Origin: Ipomoea triloba
Taxonomy: Eukaryota > Streptophyta > Magnoliopsida > Solanales > Convolvulaceae
Assembly: GCF_003576645.1 (NCBI RefSeq)
Contig: NC_044916.1
Location: 46,643 to 110,642 of the forward strand
Direction: 5' to 3'
DNA: 64,000 bases
The notes below the pieces were generated by a model. It worked only from the letters and a program-made list of their open reading frames with translations. It had not been told where the DNA came from and did not search any database. The position numbers and the translations under genes are program-made. The stretch's first letter is position 1, and every line of letters begins with the position of its first letter. Positions 25,028 through 36,818 of the stretch are shown piece after piece.

Positions 25028-26640
25028 CGTTATCAGCACGAATGCTTTACCCAAAAGCCACGACAATCACTTTCACCATTTTTTTTTTCGGCGAAAACCA
25101 AACCCACGCCACCATTTTTTCCGGCCAAAACAAAAATATAAACCAACAACAAAAATAATGAAGTTCGACGGCGACGAACTATGACCAACACAGAAACCTC
25201 ACACCTTGCCGAACCACCACCATCCCTCCTTCACGCCGGCCCGGCACACCACTGCACCGCCATAGCCGACCTCTCCCTCGCGCTCTCTCTCTCCGGCGAA
25301 AAAGGCAACGAAGAAGATGATGATGAACAATGCTTCTTGTGCACTGTGAGTGTGTATATAATAATATATGTTCTATTGTGTATTATATATATACATATAA
25401 TATATTTATGTGTGTGGCAGTGGCGTGTAGTATATATATATAATATTATATGTTTGTATGTATATTAGTGCTCCTTGAGCCATGGGAGTTCTCAATTGTC
25501 TTGTATGTATATATAATAATATATGCATGTATATAATTGTTATGTGTACCGTGTGGATATATATGTATATATATATATATGTGGTGAAATTTCGAAATTT
25601 ATTATTATAATTGATGAAATTATTGGAAGATGATGAATTTATGTGACAATTAATTTTGTGTCACAACTTGCTTTCTTATGCTATGGCCATGTGAATCATC
25701 AATATTATGCTAACGGCCATAAAGTTTATCCCATATGTTATAAATGAAAGGTATTTTGATATGTTTATCAAAATCATGGGATAAAAATGTATAATTATGC
25801 TTGTTTGGCATATGCTATCTCCAAATTAAATACCATATGGAGAAAATTGGATGATAAATCATGTGATGCCTAATCCTTGAAAGATATGTGCTTCAAAGAA
25901 GCAAATAAATGCATCATCACTCTTGATTGGATCAAGAAAGGAATGAGGAAAATGTATGTGTTGTGGATATTGGAACCACACATACAATGATTAAAAGTGC
26001 AAAGTGTTTCTGCACATTGAAAAGGTGAGGAATTTGTTACTACAATATTTGGTAGTACGAAATGATTGAAAGCTCTGAATGAGCCAATATATTATTGCCT
26101 GGAGGAACAAATTTATAATATGCATTGAAAAATTGTAATGCATTGTTCCCTCCGAAGTCTCATCAAAAGGTTATTGAATTTGAATGTTTGTAATGACGAA
26201 TGTCAAGTTGAGACTATAAAATAAAGGAATTGAGAATTTCTTTAAATTACAAAGGCAATGTCAGGGAAGAAATATGTATTGGAAAATTCCCTTGTTTTTC
26301 CTCATGTTGCACTGTAATGAGTGCCATTGAAGCCAATCTTATTGTAAACTAAAAGTTTACTGATTTGTATAATTTTATGATTTGGCACGACTGATTAAAT
26401 CATCATGAATATGTGATGATAATGATGATGATGATTTCTCATAAATTGAGAAAATGGATTAGCCTGGCATCCTATTATCAAAGTGAAGTGACTTTCACTT
26501 TAACTGCTTTAATTTTGATTAATGTTATTTTGGCACTTTATGTAATAATGTGGAATCGTATATGCTTAAATTTTAAGGGCTATATATATGCTTGAAAGAA
26601 GCAAATTAAATGATCAAGTTGATGAGAAAGTTTAAGATGA
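25028..26640 (+). pseudogene. Leader and decayed gag-protease region of the LTR element
   Basis: The leader is rich in TA repeats (about 25360-25585). From about 25700 to 26340 fragments of copia-type gag/protease are visible in shifting frames with stops: 'VDIGTTHTMIKSAKCF' resembles the DxGxTH protease and GAG-pre-integrase junction, and 'PGGTNL' follows in a different frame. No continuous frame survives. The sequence cannot encode a functional polyprotein. Confidence 0.6.
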
Positions 26641-26659
26641 ACAATAAGTCATAATGTTT

Positions 26660-27583
26660 TTAATTGTCATTAGTATTATTGGGAGGAGGAACATCTTCAT
26701 CTAACAAAGCGAGTACTTCCCGTATGTCCTCCGGTGCTAATTCAGGAATATCAGGAAATATAGGAGCTTGTGATGAACTCTCAGGAATAGTTGAAGGAAT
26801 AACTGTCGGATCTATATACCTTCTCTTTTTAGAACTATTCCTGTCACATTTGTCTCTGAGTCTTGTTGTTGCCTCAGCCAACTCTATGTTTGGATCCTGT
26901 AGAATTGCTTTCTTCTCATCTTCTAGCCCCTTTATTACCATTTGCAGTTCAGCTTGATCTTTGATTTCACCGAATTCCTACACCACAAATTGTTAAACCT
27001 ACTTCAATAATATCAAGTTGAAAGTAAATTAGAAATTACCTGGACATTTGCTAATAGCCTGTCCAAACTCACAAGTTTCCGATAAGGCCAGTAGGCAATC
27101 CCTACTTCCCTACATTTTTTCTTGAAAGTTGCTCTCCCGACCTGCAATTCTTCTGCAGCTTGATCAGCGGTCAAATAGAAATATTTAGAAAACATTTCAA
27201 AAGTTAATGTGGTAGTATCACAAAATGTTCTCCTAGTCCTCTTTCTCCCAATAAATACATTGGCATTTATATTTGCTACATCTACCGCTGTAATGGTATT
27301 ATCTTCCTCTACCACTACAGTATTACTTTGGTTTGCAGCCACAACATCTGTAACTGCAGTACCTGCATTAAAAGCTATAAGTTAATATTACACTTATAGA
27401 ATAAGAATTCTTGAAAAAGGTTGAACCCTTACCAACTATCTCATTCAATTCTGTTGGAGCATTCTCAAAATTTTCGACAGAAGTATGATATGTACTCTGT
27501 GCACTATCCCTTAACGGTGATAGGTGAATCTCATCCCAAAAGGAAGAATTATCTTGAGATGAGGAATGAGTAGTACTTGCCAT
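26660..27583 (-). CDS. RKD-like RWP-RK transcription factor gene nested in the LTR element
   Basis: Three exons on the complement: 27583-27433, 27362-27040 and 26977-26660 (TAA). Both introns are GT-AG and the phases close, predicting 263 aa with no internal stop. Residues about 103-150 are an RWP-RK domain: 'FSKYFYLTADQAAEELQVGR', then 'FKKKCREVGIAYWPYRKLVS'. It is preceded by a basic patch GRKRTRR (89-95) and followed by 'LLANVQ' and a predicted helical segment with an acidic-proline C-terminus. This layout and size fit the RKD subfamily, which acts in egg-cell and embryo identity. The signature reads YWPYRK instead of RWPxRK. It lies entirely inside the internal region of a young LTR element, antisense to it. 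Whether it is expressed is unknown; it could be a dead passenger. Confidence 0.85.
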
Positions 27584-27719
27584 TTGCAAAAGGTGCAAAT
27601 GAAGTAAACGAGTAATAAGTCTAGAACGGAAAATGCTCAGAAGTGAATGTGAGCGATAGAATGGCAAAAAGGGAATAACGAATAATGAATTTATAGCAAT
27701 AAGCAATCAGTATTAGAAT

Positions 27720-28850
27720 GCTAATACTGTTTAAACCGATTGAGTATTTCAAAGTCAGTTGTCCCGTGAAAAGATAACAATTACTGCATCTTACTGTTTA
27801 CAACGATTGCGGTTTTCAAAACATCTTTAGGGAATACTGATTTGTCGGGGCTACCATTGATTTGGACTAAATATTGATAAGTCAGATTTGAAATAATATG
27901 AATAAGACATCGTATATATGTCAAACAGTAGTCTCCCTATTTGCATGATTATTTTATGAAGCATGCTTAAATGAAAATTTTCAAATTATATGGGAGTCTA
28001 ATTTGATATACTACTGTTTATGAAATCTGACATACTGCATACAATGAATATTCCCCTTACATCTAGTACGTGGTGAAAATTGAACATTTCCCAAATCTGT
28101 GTTTTATCAATATGCAGTCTATTTTATTATCACATCATTGCGTATCTCTACGAGCTATTAAATAAAGCTAGGTATACATGTTGATTATAAATATCCATGT
28201 ATTGTATAAAAACCTAGAGCCCATGATATAAGATCATTTGATACGCTGACTGCATGAAGATCATTTGTACAATGAACATCTCAGTCAATATTGATGGTAT
28301 AAACATCAATGAAATATATAAAGAGCTTAATGATGTTAGCTCATGTCTAAAGACGGGGATTTTGAAATGAAAAGCTTGTATGTGAAAGCTAAATATTATC
28401 TCAACTTGAAAGATCGAGTATTTCCTTGAAAAGGAATTTATACACCAGTTAGCCCATAAATGATTCTGGTTGGCTACTTAGACAAGCCACTATATAATGG
28501 GCTACTTGGGTACTGGCTATTATTATTATATGCCCATGATGCCAAGTTCCAAAAACTGGTTGTACTATAATTTTCACCATTGTTCTATAAGTGGACAATA
28601 AGAATTATGTTATGGGTATATTATGAAAATTAACTAGACATGATAATGTCAGTATTATACCCACATCAGCTCTAAAAAGAGTCACGCAATTATTATGAAA
28701 TATATTTTTCCCATTGACAGTTGAACATGATTGTTCACAAAATCCCTCTACATTTTGGAAGTTTAAAATAAGGGATTTGTAGAATGTTATCTTCAGGGGG
28801 AGCATAATGAATCATGAATATTATGTCCTGAAGTTTATGTTGGGGTTATG
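27720..28850 (+). pseudogene. Decayed pol region of the LTR element
   Basis: Downstream of the nested gene the plus strand holds AT-rich sequence with many stops. Short phrases resemble the reverse transcriptase/RNase H part of copia elements, but I could not read any domain over more than a few residues. It lies between the captured gene and the 3' repeat block, so it is most simply the remains of pol. Confidence 0.4.
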
Positions 28851-28852
28851 GT

Positions 28853-29245
28853 TATACTCTTTTTCCCTTAGCTAAGTTTTTTCCCACTGGGTTTTCTTAG
28901 CGTAAGGTTTTAATGAGGCAACCAGTGCAATACATAATTAGACATACCATGTACTCTTTTTCCCTCGGCCAGATTTTTTCCCACAAGGTTTTTCTAGCGA
29001 AATTTTTTTTTAATGAGGCATGAGTATGATAAGGTGATGGCCAATGGAAAACGTTATTAATCAGTATGGCATCATCTCAAAAATCTTCAGAAGCAAGGAG
29101 GAGCACACAAATCACAAATTTGATCTTCAATGATGTCTTTATCAGGGAGCACATATTGTACTCTTTTTCCCTTACCCAAAGTTTTTTTTTTTTTTTGTAC
29201 CCAATGGGTTTTTCTTTGGTAAGGTTTTTAACGAGGCAATATAGT
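28853..29245 (+). repeat. Threefold degenerate repeat upstream of the polypurine tract
   Basis: The block 'tactctttttccctt' + GTTTTTTCCCACTGGGTTTT + 'aaggttttaatgaggcaa' occurs at about 28855, 28951 and 29158 in progressively altered form. One copy of such a block just before the polypurine tract is common in copia elements; three copies indicate internal duplication. Confidence 0.7.
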
Positions 29246-29273
29246 GTTAATCCTTTGGACATCCAAGGGGGAG

Positions 29274-29739
29274 TGTTATGAAACAAAAAGAAAATGGTGG
29301 ATGTCCAAGCTATGATTCGAGCCTTGGACCTATTGCTTAGAACTCAAGATTCAATCCACTTTGTTACTGCTGCTATTAATGATAGATCAGAGACCATTTA
29401 ATACCTAAATGTTTCCCTGAAAGCTAGATGAAGCTAATACCAGATGAAGACAAAAACTATGAGCTAGGAGGAATCGATCCCGTGACCATAGGGCGGCGAC
29501 AGGAGCATCTAGCAGTTGACAAAGCCAGCAAAGCTAAGCGGCAATTATGAACCATCCCTGTACATATATGTATTTATTTATTCATTTCCGGGTACTATAA
29601 ATACCCCTTCACTCCTCTGTAAAAGATCATCCAGAAACATCATCAATACGAATTGCTTCCTTCTTCTACTCCATTTCAGTGTTCTTCATCTCTAGATTCT
29701 TCATTTTTAATATCACAATTATTGTTATTATTCATAACA
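29274..29739 (+). repeat. 3' LTR
   Basis: 466 bp, about 99 percent identical to the 5' LTR by eye. It follows the polypurine tract and is followed by the target duplication CAACT. Confidence 0.92.
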
Positions 29740-30112
29740 CAACTGAATTTCTTATGCTAGTATTTACCCAAATCGTACTATTGCTACAATTGGGCCAATC
29801 ATGCAATCAACTTAATTAACCAACCAAATATTTTTTTGACCAAACTAGTCCAATTGATTGAATTGTCCTAATAACCAATTGATTTTTTTAAAATTAATAT
29901 CTTTTGTAATTTATGTTTTTATTTAGCAAATTAAAATAAAATTGAGAATATACTTTTTTGAAAACAAAAACGTATTTAATTTTATTTTTTAAAAATATTT
30001 GTTTAAAATGGTCCAATTCATTATATTAACTCACTATCATCTGCGAAAGAAGTAGACACAAAAGGCACACAAAGCGTTAAATTAACGATAACCTACACAT
30101 TTCTTTTAATTA

Positions 30113-31683
30113 CTAGTTCTATACACGCATTGTGCGTATGTGTTAATGCCCAATGTTTATATTTAAATAAATATTTGAAAGTATATCAATGCAAGATTAT
30201 ATAGGAGAAGTTTATACATGGATAATTGAATGTCGAATTTTTTTATTTAAATATCTAACTCAAAGTATATTAATCCAAGATAATATAGAAAATTCATTAT
30301 AATTATTACTTAAATAAATGTTTGCAACCTTGTAAAATCGATAGTCTAAATATTTGATCTAAAAATGATAGTCTAAATAAATACTACATTTCATTTGAAT
30401 TTTTCTAAGTGTTCTTAATTCTCTTTTGAGTAACATTGTCATTGTCTTCATCTTTACTATTTGTTCTCTTCCTTTTTGTTGGTAGTGTGTCATTTGCAAT
30501 TCGGTTATTGTTGGTAGCATAGATGACAACTTCATGCAATGAGATTATGATATAGGAGCTATGGGCTTTCCTTTAGGTGTTCTACTTGGGGTTCATTTGG
30601 TTCAACCATTATTGTTGAATGAATTATTGTGGATAAAGAAATCCATAGTTTAAGAAAAACGATTAAATAAATTAATAAAAATTTGAAAATTTAAAATATT
30701 ATATATTCCAAAGATATTAAAAGGTAGTTTCTCGCTTCAATTTGTTGGGTAATGGGTTATTTGAGTACTTTAATTGTCAACAAATCCCCAAGTAGTTAAT
30801 ATGATTGGTTTCAAACTATTCTTTTTTATTTTTTTCATGATATTAAAGAAATACATATGTATCATTTTTTGTGTAACTACTAATTTATTTAATTCAATAA
30901 CAGTAAAATAGAGCGATTCCACTTCAATTTGTTGGGTTATTTGTGTATTCTCTTTGTCAACCAATCCCCAAGTAGTTAATATAATTAGCTTCAAATTATT
31001 TTAATTTTTTTTTTCATAGTATTAATAAAATACTTGGTAAATAAATATATAACATTATTTTGTACTATAACTTTGATATTTAATTACAAGATATTGTAAA
31101 AATAAGATAATGGATAATGTAATGAATATCAATTGATAAGTTTGAATGTAAAATATCTTTGAATGAGAGAAAATAAAGACAATATAACTAATGAAATTAT
31201 TTCTCTTATTTAATTTAATTTTTTTATAATGAATAATTTTTTCAAATAAAGGTATTGTAGACACGTAATTCTAATTTTTTTTGAAAACACACATAATTCT
31301 AAATTAAAGAAATACATATGTATCATTTTTTGTTGTAGCTACTAATTTATTTAATTTAATAAGAGTAAATAGAGTGAGAAACTTAATTATGTCAAATTTG
31401 ATTGAGATGAGGTTCGAACCTAAGATCTTTCTTATAGAAATTAATGGGTAAGTTAAAAGTTAACAGAATATTAACGGAGAAGAGAATATTTAACAGAAAA
31501 CTTAACGAATAATCATAAAAGTAAGGTTAAATTAGGTAATCTCTATTAATAATATTAATATGAATTATCTTAACCATCTATTTGATTAAATAATTCATCT
31601 GACCATACATTTGATTAAATAATTTGACCGCCATTTTTTCTACCCATTTTAGGTCTAACTCTCTTTGGCTCTTATTAGTTAGA
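30113..31683 (-). mobile_element. Non-autonomous Helitron, copy 2
   Basis: This copy matches 17973-19534 over its whole length, with scattered substitutions and small indels. The 3' hairpin is GCACAATGCGTG followed by TATAGAACTAG and a flanking T, so compensating changes keep the stem partly paired. The 5' end, TCTAACTAATAAGAGCC, differs from copy 1 (a few bases are missing) and its flanking base is T rather than A, so the terminus is less certain. Non-coding. Confidence 0.72.
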
Positions 31684-31689
31684 ATTTAA

Positions 31690-33290
31690 GGAAATTGATT
31701 GAAACTTTTTTCACTTAAAAACTTATCTATCACACTATATGATCGGGGGCTTACGGTGCTATTTAAACACTTTTACTCATCTAAAAACATAATATCAAAT
31801 TGTTGACTGATAACATCAGCGGACAAGTAAGATCAATAAGTTCTGTATCATTTTGGGCTGACAGTAATGGACATGTTTTTCTTTCTTTGACACAAAATTT
31901 GGGGCCTAAATTGCTACTATGGCTGCCCAGTAGTCGCACTAATAGTCTACTAGTCTATTACGGAGTACTACATTAATAGTTCATCAAAATAGTTGATTAA
32001 TTTAATCTGCAAATTATTGGTTACTAACGAAGCAGTTCACATAATCAACCTGACTAGTACTTTTGCCCCTTAATTAGACCAACCCGTTGTGAACAGAAAT
32101 TAGTCTAAATATGATACAATATATCGATCTTTTCGTCTCACTATAAAGAACCCGAATCTATTATGACCTAACTCAAAATCATAAATGGACTCCACAATAT
32201 TTGTACCACAAAATAACCCCTTACAATGTCACTTTAGTTATTTTGTTCAACATTAATCAACTTCGCGTATACAGTAATTCAGTATATACATCAAATGCAA
32301 CGCAACATGTGAATTGAAGTCTTATTGAAGACATGTAAGGATAAAATGGAGGGCAAAGACGGTAGCTTTAGTATGACTGGAGAAGAGTATATATCACCCA
32401 AATTAAAGAAAGAGGTGTGCGCACGCAATTTCCTTTGAATTTAATCTCAGCTAAGATACCATATATATACATACATATATCTGTCGCTATGTCAGGTCGC
32501 CATTTGATATTTGTATCAACAATTAATGGGTGCAAGGCTAATAATGAAAGGGAATCACTTGTACTATAAAGCACAACTTTTCATTGGACATTAATGACAC
32601 ACAAGTCCAAGTGATTGAAATTTATATATCTAAATAAAGATAAAGACATCCACTGCCGCCTACACACATATATATACACGGAGAATTATTCATGCTTTAA
32701 GCAATACATTAAAAAAATTATTACTACATATAACGTAAAATTATAGCTATATGTTTTGCTTTCATGCATCCTCTCTCTTAAAAAAAATAATCTTATAAAG
32801 ATTTTCATATAATATTTTCCATTGCCGTATGCAAATTCCTTTACAACTCATATCGTAGAAAATAAGGCTTGCTAGTCTATATATATATACATGTCTTGTC
32901 ATTGGATGATTATTATAATTTGGGGAACTACTTTAATTCGTAGAAAAAAGTCCGCAGCATTTTCTTCACCTTTACTTAAAGTATATCAGAATAAGAACCC
33001 TCCAAAGCGATTTGATTCTTGTCATGCTGTTGGATGACTAGCTAGGGGGATCGGAGGAAAATAATTGATTAAAGAGAATATATAAGCAGACTTAATTGTT
33101 GGAATTTTTAAAATAATGTATGTAAAAATGATGACATTTTCATTTCATCGGCTTTTCTTTACTATTCCATGTAATGTTATTGGGAGTCGGAGTAGATGGG
33201 AGGATCATTTTTCTAGGAGGGACTAAAAAAGCAAAGAGCTAAATGTCACGGGTTATTTAATCCTATTAAAAACAAATAAATAAATAGACC
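31690..33290. other. Intergenic, no gene seen
   Basis: AT-rich with short TA repeats (about 32460-32480, 32878-32890). No significant open frame or element end recognised. Confidence 0.6.
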
Positions 33291-33296
33291 AACTAT

Positions 33297-34281
33297 GGTT
33301 AGCTTCCCAAATGAGTAAAAGAGGCATTAGTAGCGTTAAGGATTGTTCTGCCTAACGTCTAGCCGAGTCAGGCATGCCAAACCGATTAAATTTGGGGAGC
33401 TTGTCCCTGGTTTTCGACTTGACTATGAAAGGGAGATTTGAAGGGCACAACTAGTCGAGAGTTATTGTCATTCCCCTGATGAGTCTATGACAGCACGAAA
33501 CTAGTTTTGCACATATGTAAGGCTAGTCCACGGGGTGAGATGGGCACCGGGATGCCCCACGGGCATTATGCCATGACCCGGACTCTATGCCCGTGACAAA
33601 GTGCTATGAGAGTGGGACATACTTATATTGTTGCGCGCTATGGTGGGGTCCTTAGGGAGAGGACTATGCGAGCACGTGTGGCGCGTAAGGGGCGCACATG
33701 CTAATGACGGCTCCACCCTGATGGTCCACAAGGGGCGGATGGGTCCTAGCAAAAAAAAGGGGACTCGGGTGGCTGCCATCTTAGTCGAGCTACTTTGCGG
33801 GAGTAGTCCTGGCGATGAGACGTGTAGGCAATATAGTACGGTGATCTTTGAGCAACGTCTTTTTCTCCTAGCACAAGGGTATGCTAGATTTTGGGTGGGG
33901 GAGAAAGTCATAGACTATTTTCCGTGATTGTGTTAAAGACCTAATGAATGACTGGCTTAACTGGTTAGCTTGCTAAATGGGTAATTGGGGCGTCAGTAGC
34001 GTTAAGGGTTGTTCTACCTTAGACGTAAGGTCTGGCTAAGTCAAGCATGTCGGCTCGGTTAAGTTTGGGGAGCTTGTCGTTGGTCTTGGACTTGACTTTG
34101 AAGAGGACCAATGCAATTCGAAGGGCACAACTGGTCGGGAGCTATTGTCGTTCCCCTAATGAGCCCACGACAAACCAAAACCAATTTGGCACATATGCTG
34201 GTCAAGCTGGCCCGTGGGGTGCCCGAGACGCTGCACAAGCGTTATGCATTGCAGCGGACTCTATGCTCGTGAAAAAGTTAG
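33297..34281. repeat. Direct duplication of a ~310 bp unit of unknown repeat
   Basis: Copy 1 (about 33297-33604) and copy 2 (about 33963-34281) share GTAGCGTTAAGG, TTTGGGGAGCTTGTC, GAAGGGCACAACT, GTTCCCCT and GGACTCTATGC in the same order and spacing, with roughly 20 percent divergence. The 360 bp between them is unrelated. Composition is more GC-rich than the flanks. No coding domain was recognised; it may be a decayed transposon. Confidence 0.65.
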
Positions 34282-34834
34282 ATCAACTTGCTCCTCCCAT
34301 GCTTTGGCCATCTTGACCGCTCCTAGACTTTGCATATCTTGAAGTGAGGTAGAGGTGGCCATGAACCAGTTCAAGGTCGAACTAGCCTTGAATTGGCCCG
34401 AAAAAAAAAAAAAGAAAAAAAAGGGGCATGAGTTTCACCGGGCCTAAGTCGAACTTAGCCCAAACCTGAACCAGCTTATAGAGTGCCAGTTTAGGTCCTA
34501 TAAGAAAATAACTCAAAGCCCAACTCGAAACCGGCCAGGCCCATGTCCTTAATCAGCCCAAACACGGCCCAGACACGAATCTAAGCCTGGGCAAAATCTA
34601 GCATGGACTTTATAAATTATAATACATTTTATAATATTTATAAGCTATCAAATAATCTTACAAGTCTTATGAAAAGAATTAATAGTACAAGTTCAATGTT
34701 ATTAAAATCATATTAATTTTTAATTTTGTAAAAAATTATATTAATTTTTTAGTAGTACTCCACTGGAAGGAGATGTCCCCTTTCAATGGAGCTTTGGCTA
34801 TTCCACTGAAAGGTGGAATTTAGCCATTCCACCC

Positions 34835-34935
34835 TCTGGTGGAATTCCGGAAGGAGAGGTTAATGTTTTCAAGGTGGAATTACTTCCACCCTCTGGTGGA
34901 ATTCCGGAAGGAGAGGTTAATGTTTTCAATTCAAT
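34835..34935. repeat. Tandem duplication around an inverted CCACC/GGTGG motif
   Basis: A unit beginning TTCCACCCTCTGGTGGAA and ending GGTTAATGTTTTCAA occurs twice almost exactly, separated by about ten bases. Each copy carries a small perfect hairpin (TTCCACC-CTCT-GGTGGAA). The flanking 34755-34835 has further TCCACTG/CAATGGA pieces of the same motif. Confidence 0.8.
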
Positions 34936-35319
34936 ATTTTTGGGTGTCAGTTTTAGATGTATCGTTTTGGAATATGTTAATTCTAATTTATATGAATTAA
35001 TTTATATTAATTCAATTTTTTTTTTAAATTAATGTTGGTAACCGTAATGCTAATTTTCAAATTAAATTATCTATCAGGGAGGCTACAAACTAATTTTAAA
35101 TAAGTGTTAATACCATGCTTACTTCTTTTAAGGAGGTCTTCCCCTCGTCCTGTGACCCTAGCCGGCAAAGGACCACAAGGAGGTAAACCAGCCTAGGTTA
35201 CCGGCTCAAACTGAACCTCCAACCTCTCGGTTGTAGGTAGAGCACTCTTACCATTTGGGCTGTCCTTACAGACTAATACCATGCTTACTTGTTAATTTGA
35301 CAATCTCTCTCTCACACAC

Positions 35320-35352
35320 ACATACATATATACACACACACACATATATATA

Positions 35353-35386
<34 letters not shown>
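35320..35386. repeat. (CA)n-(TA)n compound microsatellite
   Basis: ACACACAC and TATATA runs lead into a (TA) array at about 35357-35384. Confidence 0.9.
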
Positions 35387-35389
35387 GCG

Positions 35390-36740
35390 GTTGAGCATAT
35401 GTTTTTTTTTATTGCTAATTTACGAACATAGCTACGAAATTATTTTCTCGCCAGAAACTCTTTCTCTAAAACTTACACTCCTCCTTCCTTAAAATTTATT
35501 ATGCTATTCCTTGTTCTTGTTTGTTGAACTTTTTTTTTTTTTTGAACTTAATAGTTGAGTGTTCATCAACTTTTAAATCATAAATTCATTTTATCCGTTA
35601 CAATGCTCCTAGCACATTGAGATATAACAAATAAGGTTTTAAGAAGGTGCAAGTGTCACATGACTTGAACTTATTATTAGCCCGAATCTTTCTTGAATTG
35701 ATTTTTCATAATTACTTTATAATATTCCAACATGAGCTAAGCTACATCAATTTTTTTGACTAAGTAGAAATCTATTATTACAAGCTATACCAAACATTAT
35801 TTAACTTTAACGTAAAATTATAATTAATTACAAATATTTTTGTCTTATTATATTAATTATCTTTTCCTAATTTCTTATATAATAGTGTATCACATTCTTA
35901 CTATTTATCTTGTTGATAAACAAAACAAATCATCAAACTTTTTAAGATTACTATAACTTTACTCATATTTTAGCATATTAAATTAAATGCGTATAATCTT
36001 AATTTAATACTCCAACATTATATTATTACATCTATCCTTTTTTCCGGGCAGAAAGTGTATGCATGGTCCTTATTATTTCTAGCTCGTATATATGCGCTGT
36101 GGAGGATTGCATGCCAATTAATATGCATGGAATGCAATTAAATACTCCGATTCGCATTTAATTTTGCATCTATCTATACAGGTAGATTATTTATTTAGGT
36201 GCCTGGCCTGCCGCAAGAGATCGAGAATCTAATCTGTATACGCGTTATTTGAAAAATTAAAGAAAAAGGGAATATCTACCAGAGTTTAAATTTAACACAC
36301 ATAAAACATATGGGGTCACAGGGAAACAAGTCTGCGCTCCATCAAATCATTGCATTAATTAATTCGTCAAGATTCTCCACGATTAATTACCTTGCCTTGG
36401 AAGTAAATTAAATTAATATACCATCATGCAGTATCTTGAATTGCGCTTTTAATACTGATTACATTACCTAACTCACTATTATACGTACGTGCTAAACTTG
36501 TATACTGAATATTATTAATTACGCATTTGATTTGTCATAAGTATATATTAATATATTATACTTGTTAATTAAGTTAGATGAAATAATAATATTCTATAGA
36601 AAAATCATTGGGCCAGCTAGGACGAAAAAAAGTTAATTATCTTTCTATATATATTGTTTTGGCAGATGAGATGAAAGCAGCATAAATAATATATCCGATA
36701 GATCCTCCTGCTTGGTGTATTAATTGTATAGTTGGATTAG
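35390..36740. other. Intergenic, upstream of the DC1 gene
   Basis: AT-rich, no open frame of significance. The final part (36600-36740) is the presumed promoter region of the DC1 gene. Confidence 0.6.
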
Positions 36741-36744
36741 AGCT

Positions 36745-36753
36745 ATATATAAT
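36745..36753 (+). promoter_or_regulatory. Probable TATA box of the DC1 gene
   Basis: TATATATAA about 70 nt before the ATG at 36819. This would give a leader of about 40 nt. Confidence 0.5.
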
Positions 36754-36818
36754 TTTATCCACATACTATATTCAATATAGTGTTGAATTGGAAGATAAGG
36801 AAGTAGTAGATGAGATAG

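Larger units (their letters stand above)
24563..29739 (+). mobile_element. Complete LTR retrotransposon, copia-like, non-autonomous, with captured gene
   Basis: Two LTRs (24563-25027 and 29274-29739) start TGTTA and end TAACA and are flanked by the 5 bp duplication CAACT (24558-24562, 29740-29744). The left LTR is followed by CGTTATCAGCACGA in the primer-binding position. The right LTR is preceded by the purine tract AAGGGGGAG. The LTRs differ at about five bases plus one indel in 466 bp, so insertion is recent. The internal region has only stop-ridden relics of copia coding sequence, such as 'VDIGTTHTMIKSAKCF' at about 25966-26013. An RKD-like gene lies in antisense at 26660-27583. Mobilisation must have depended on proteins from another element. 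Confidence 0.9.

Noticed and set aside
30770..31264. Minus-strand open frames around 30.8-31.3 kb
   Set aside because: They lie inside the non-coding Helitron copy, are AT-rich low-complexity and are not preserved in the sister copy.
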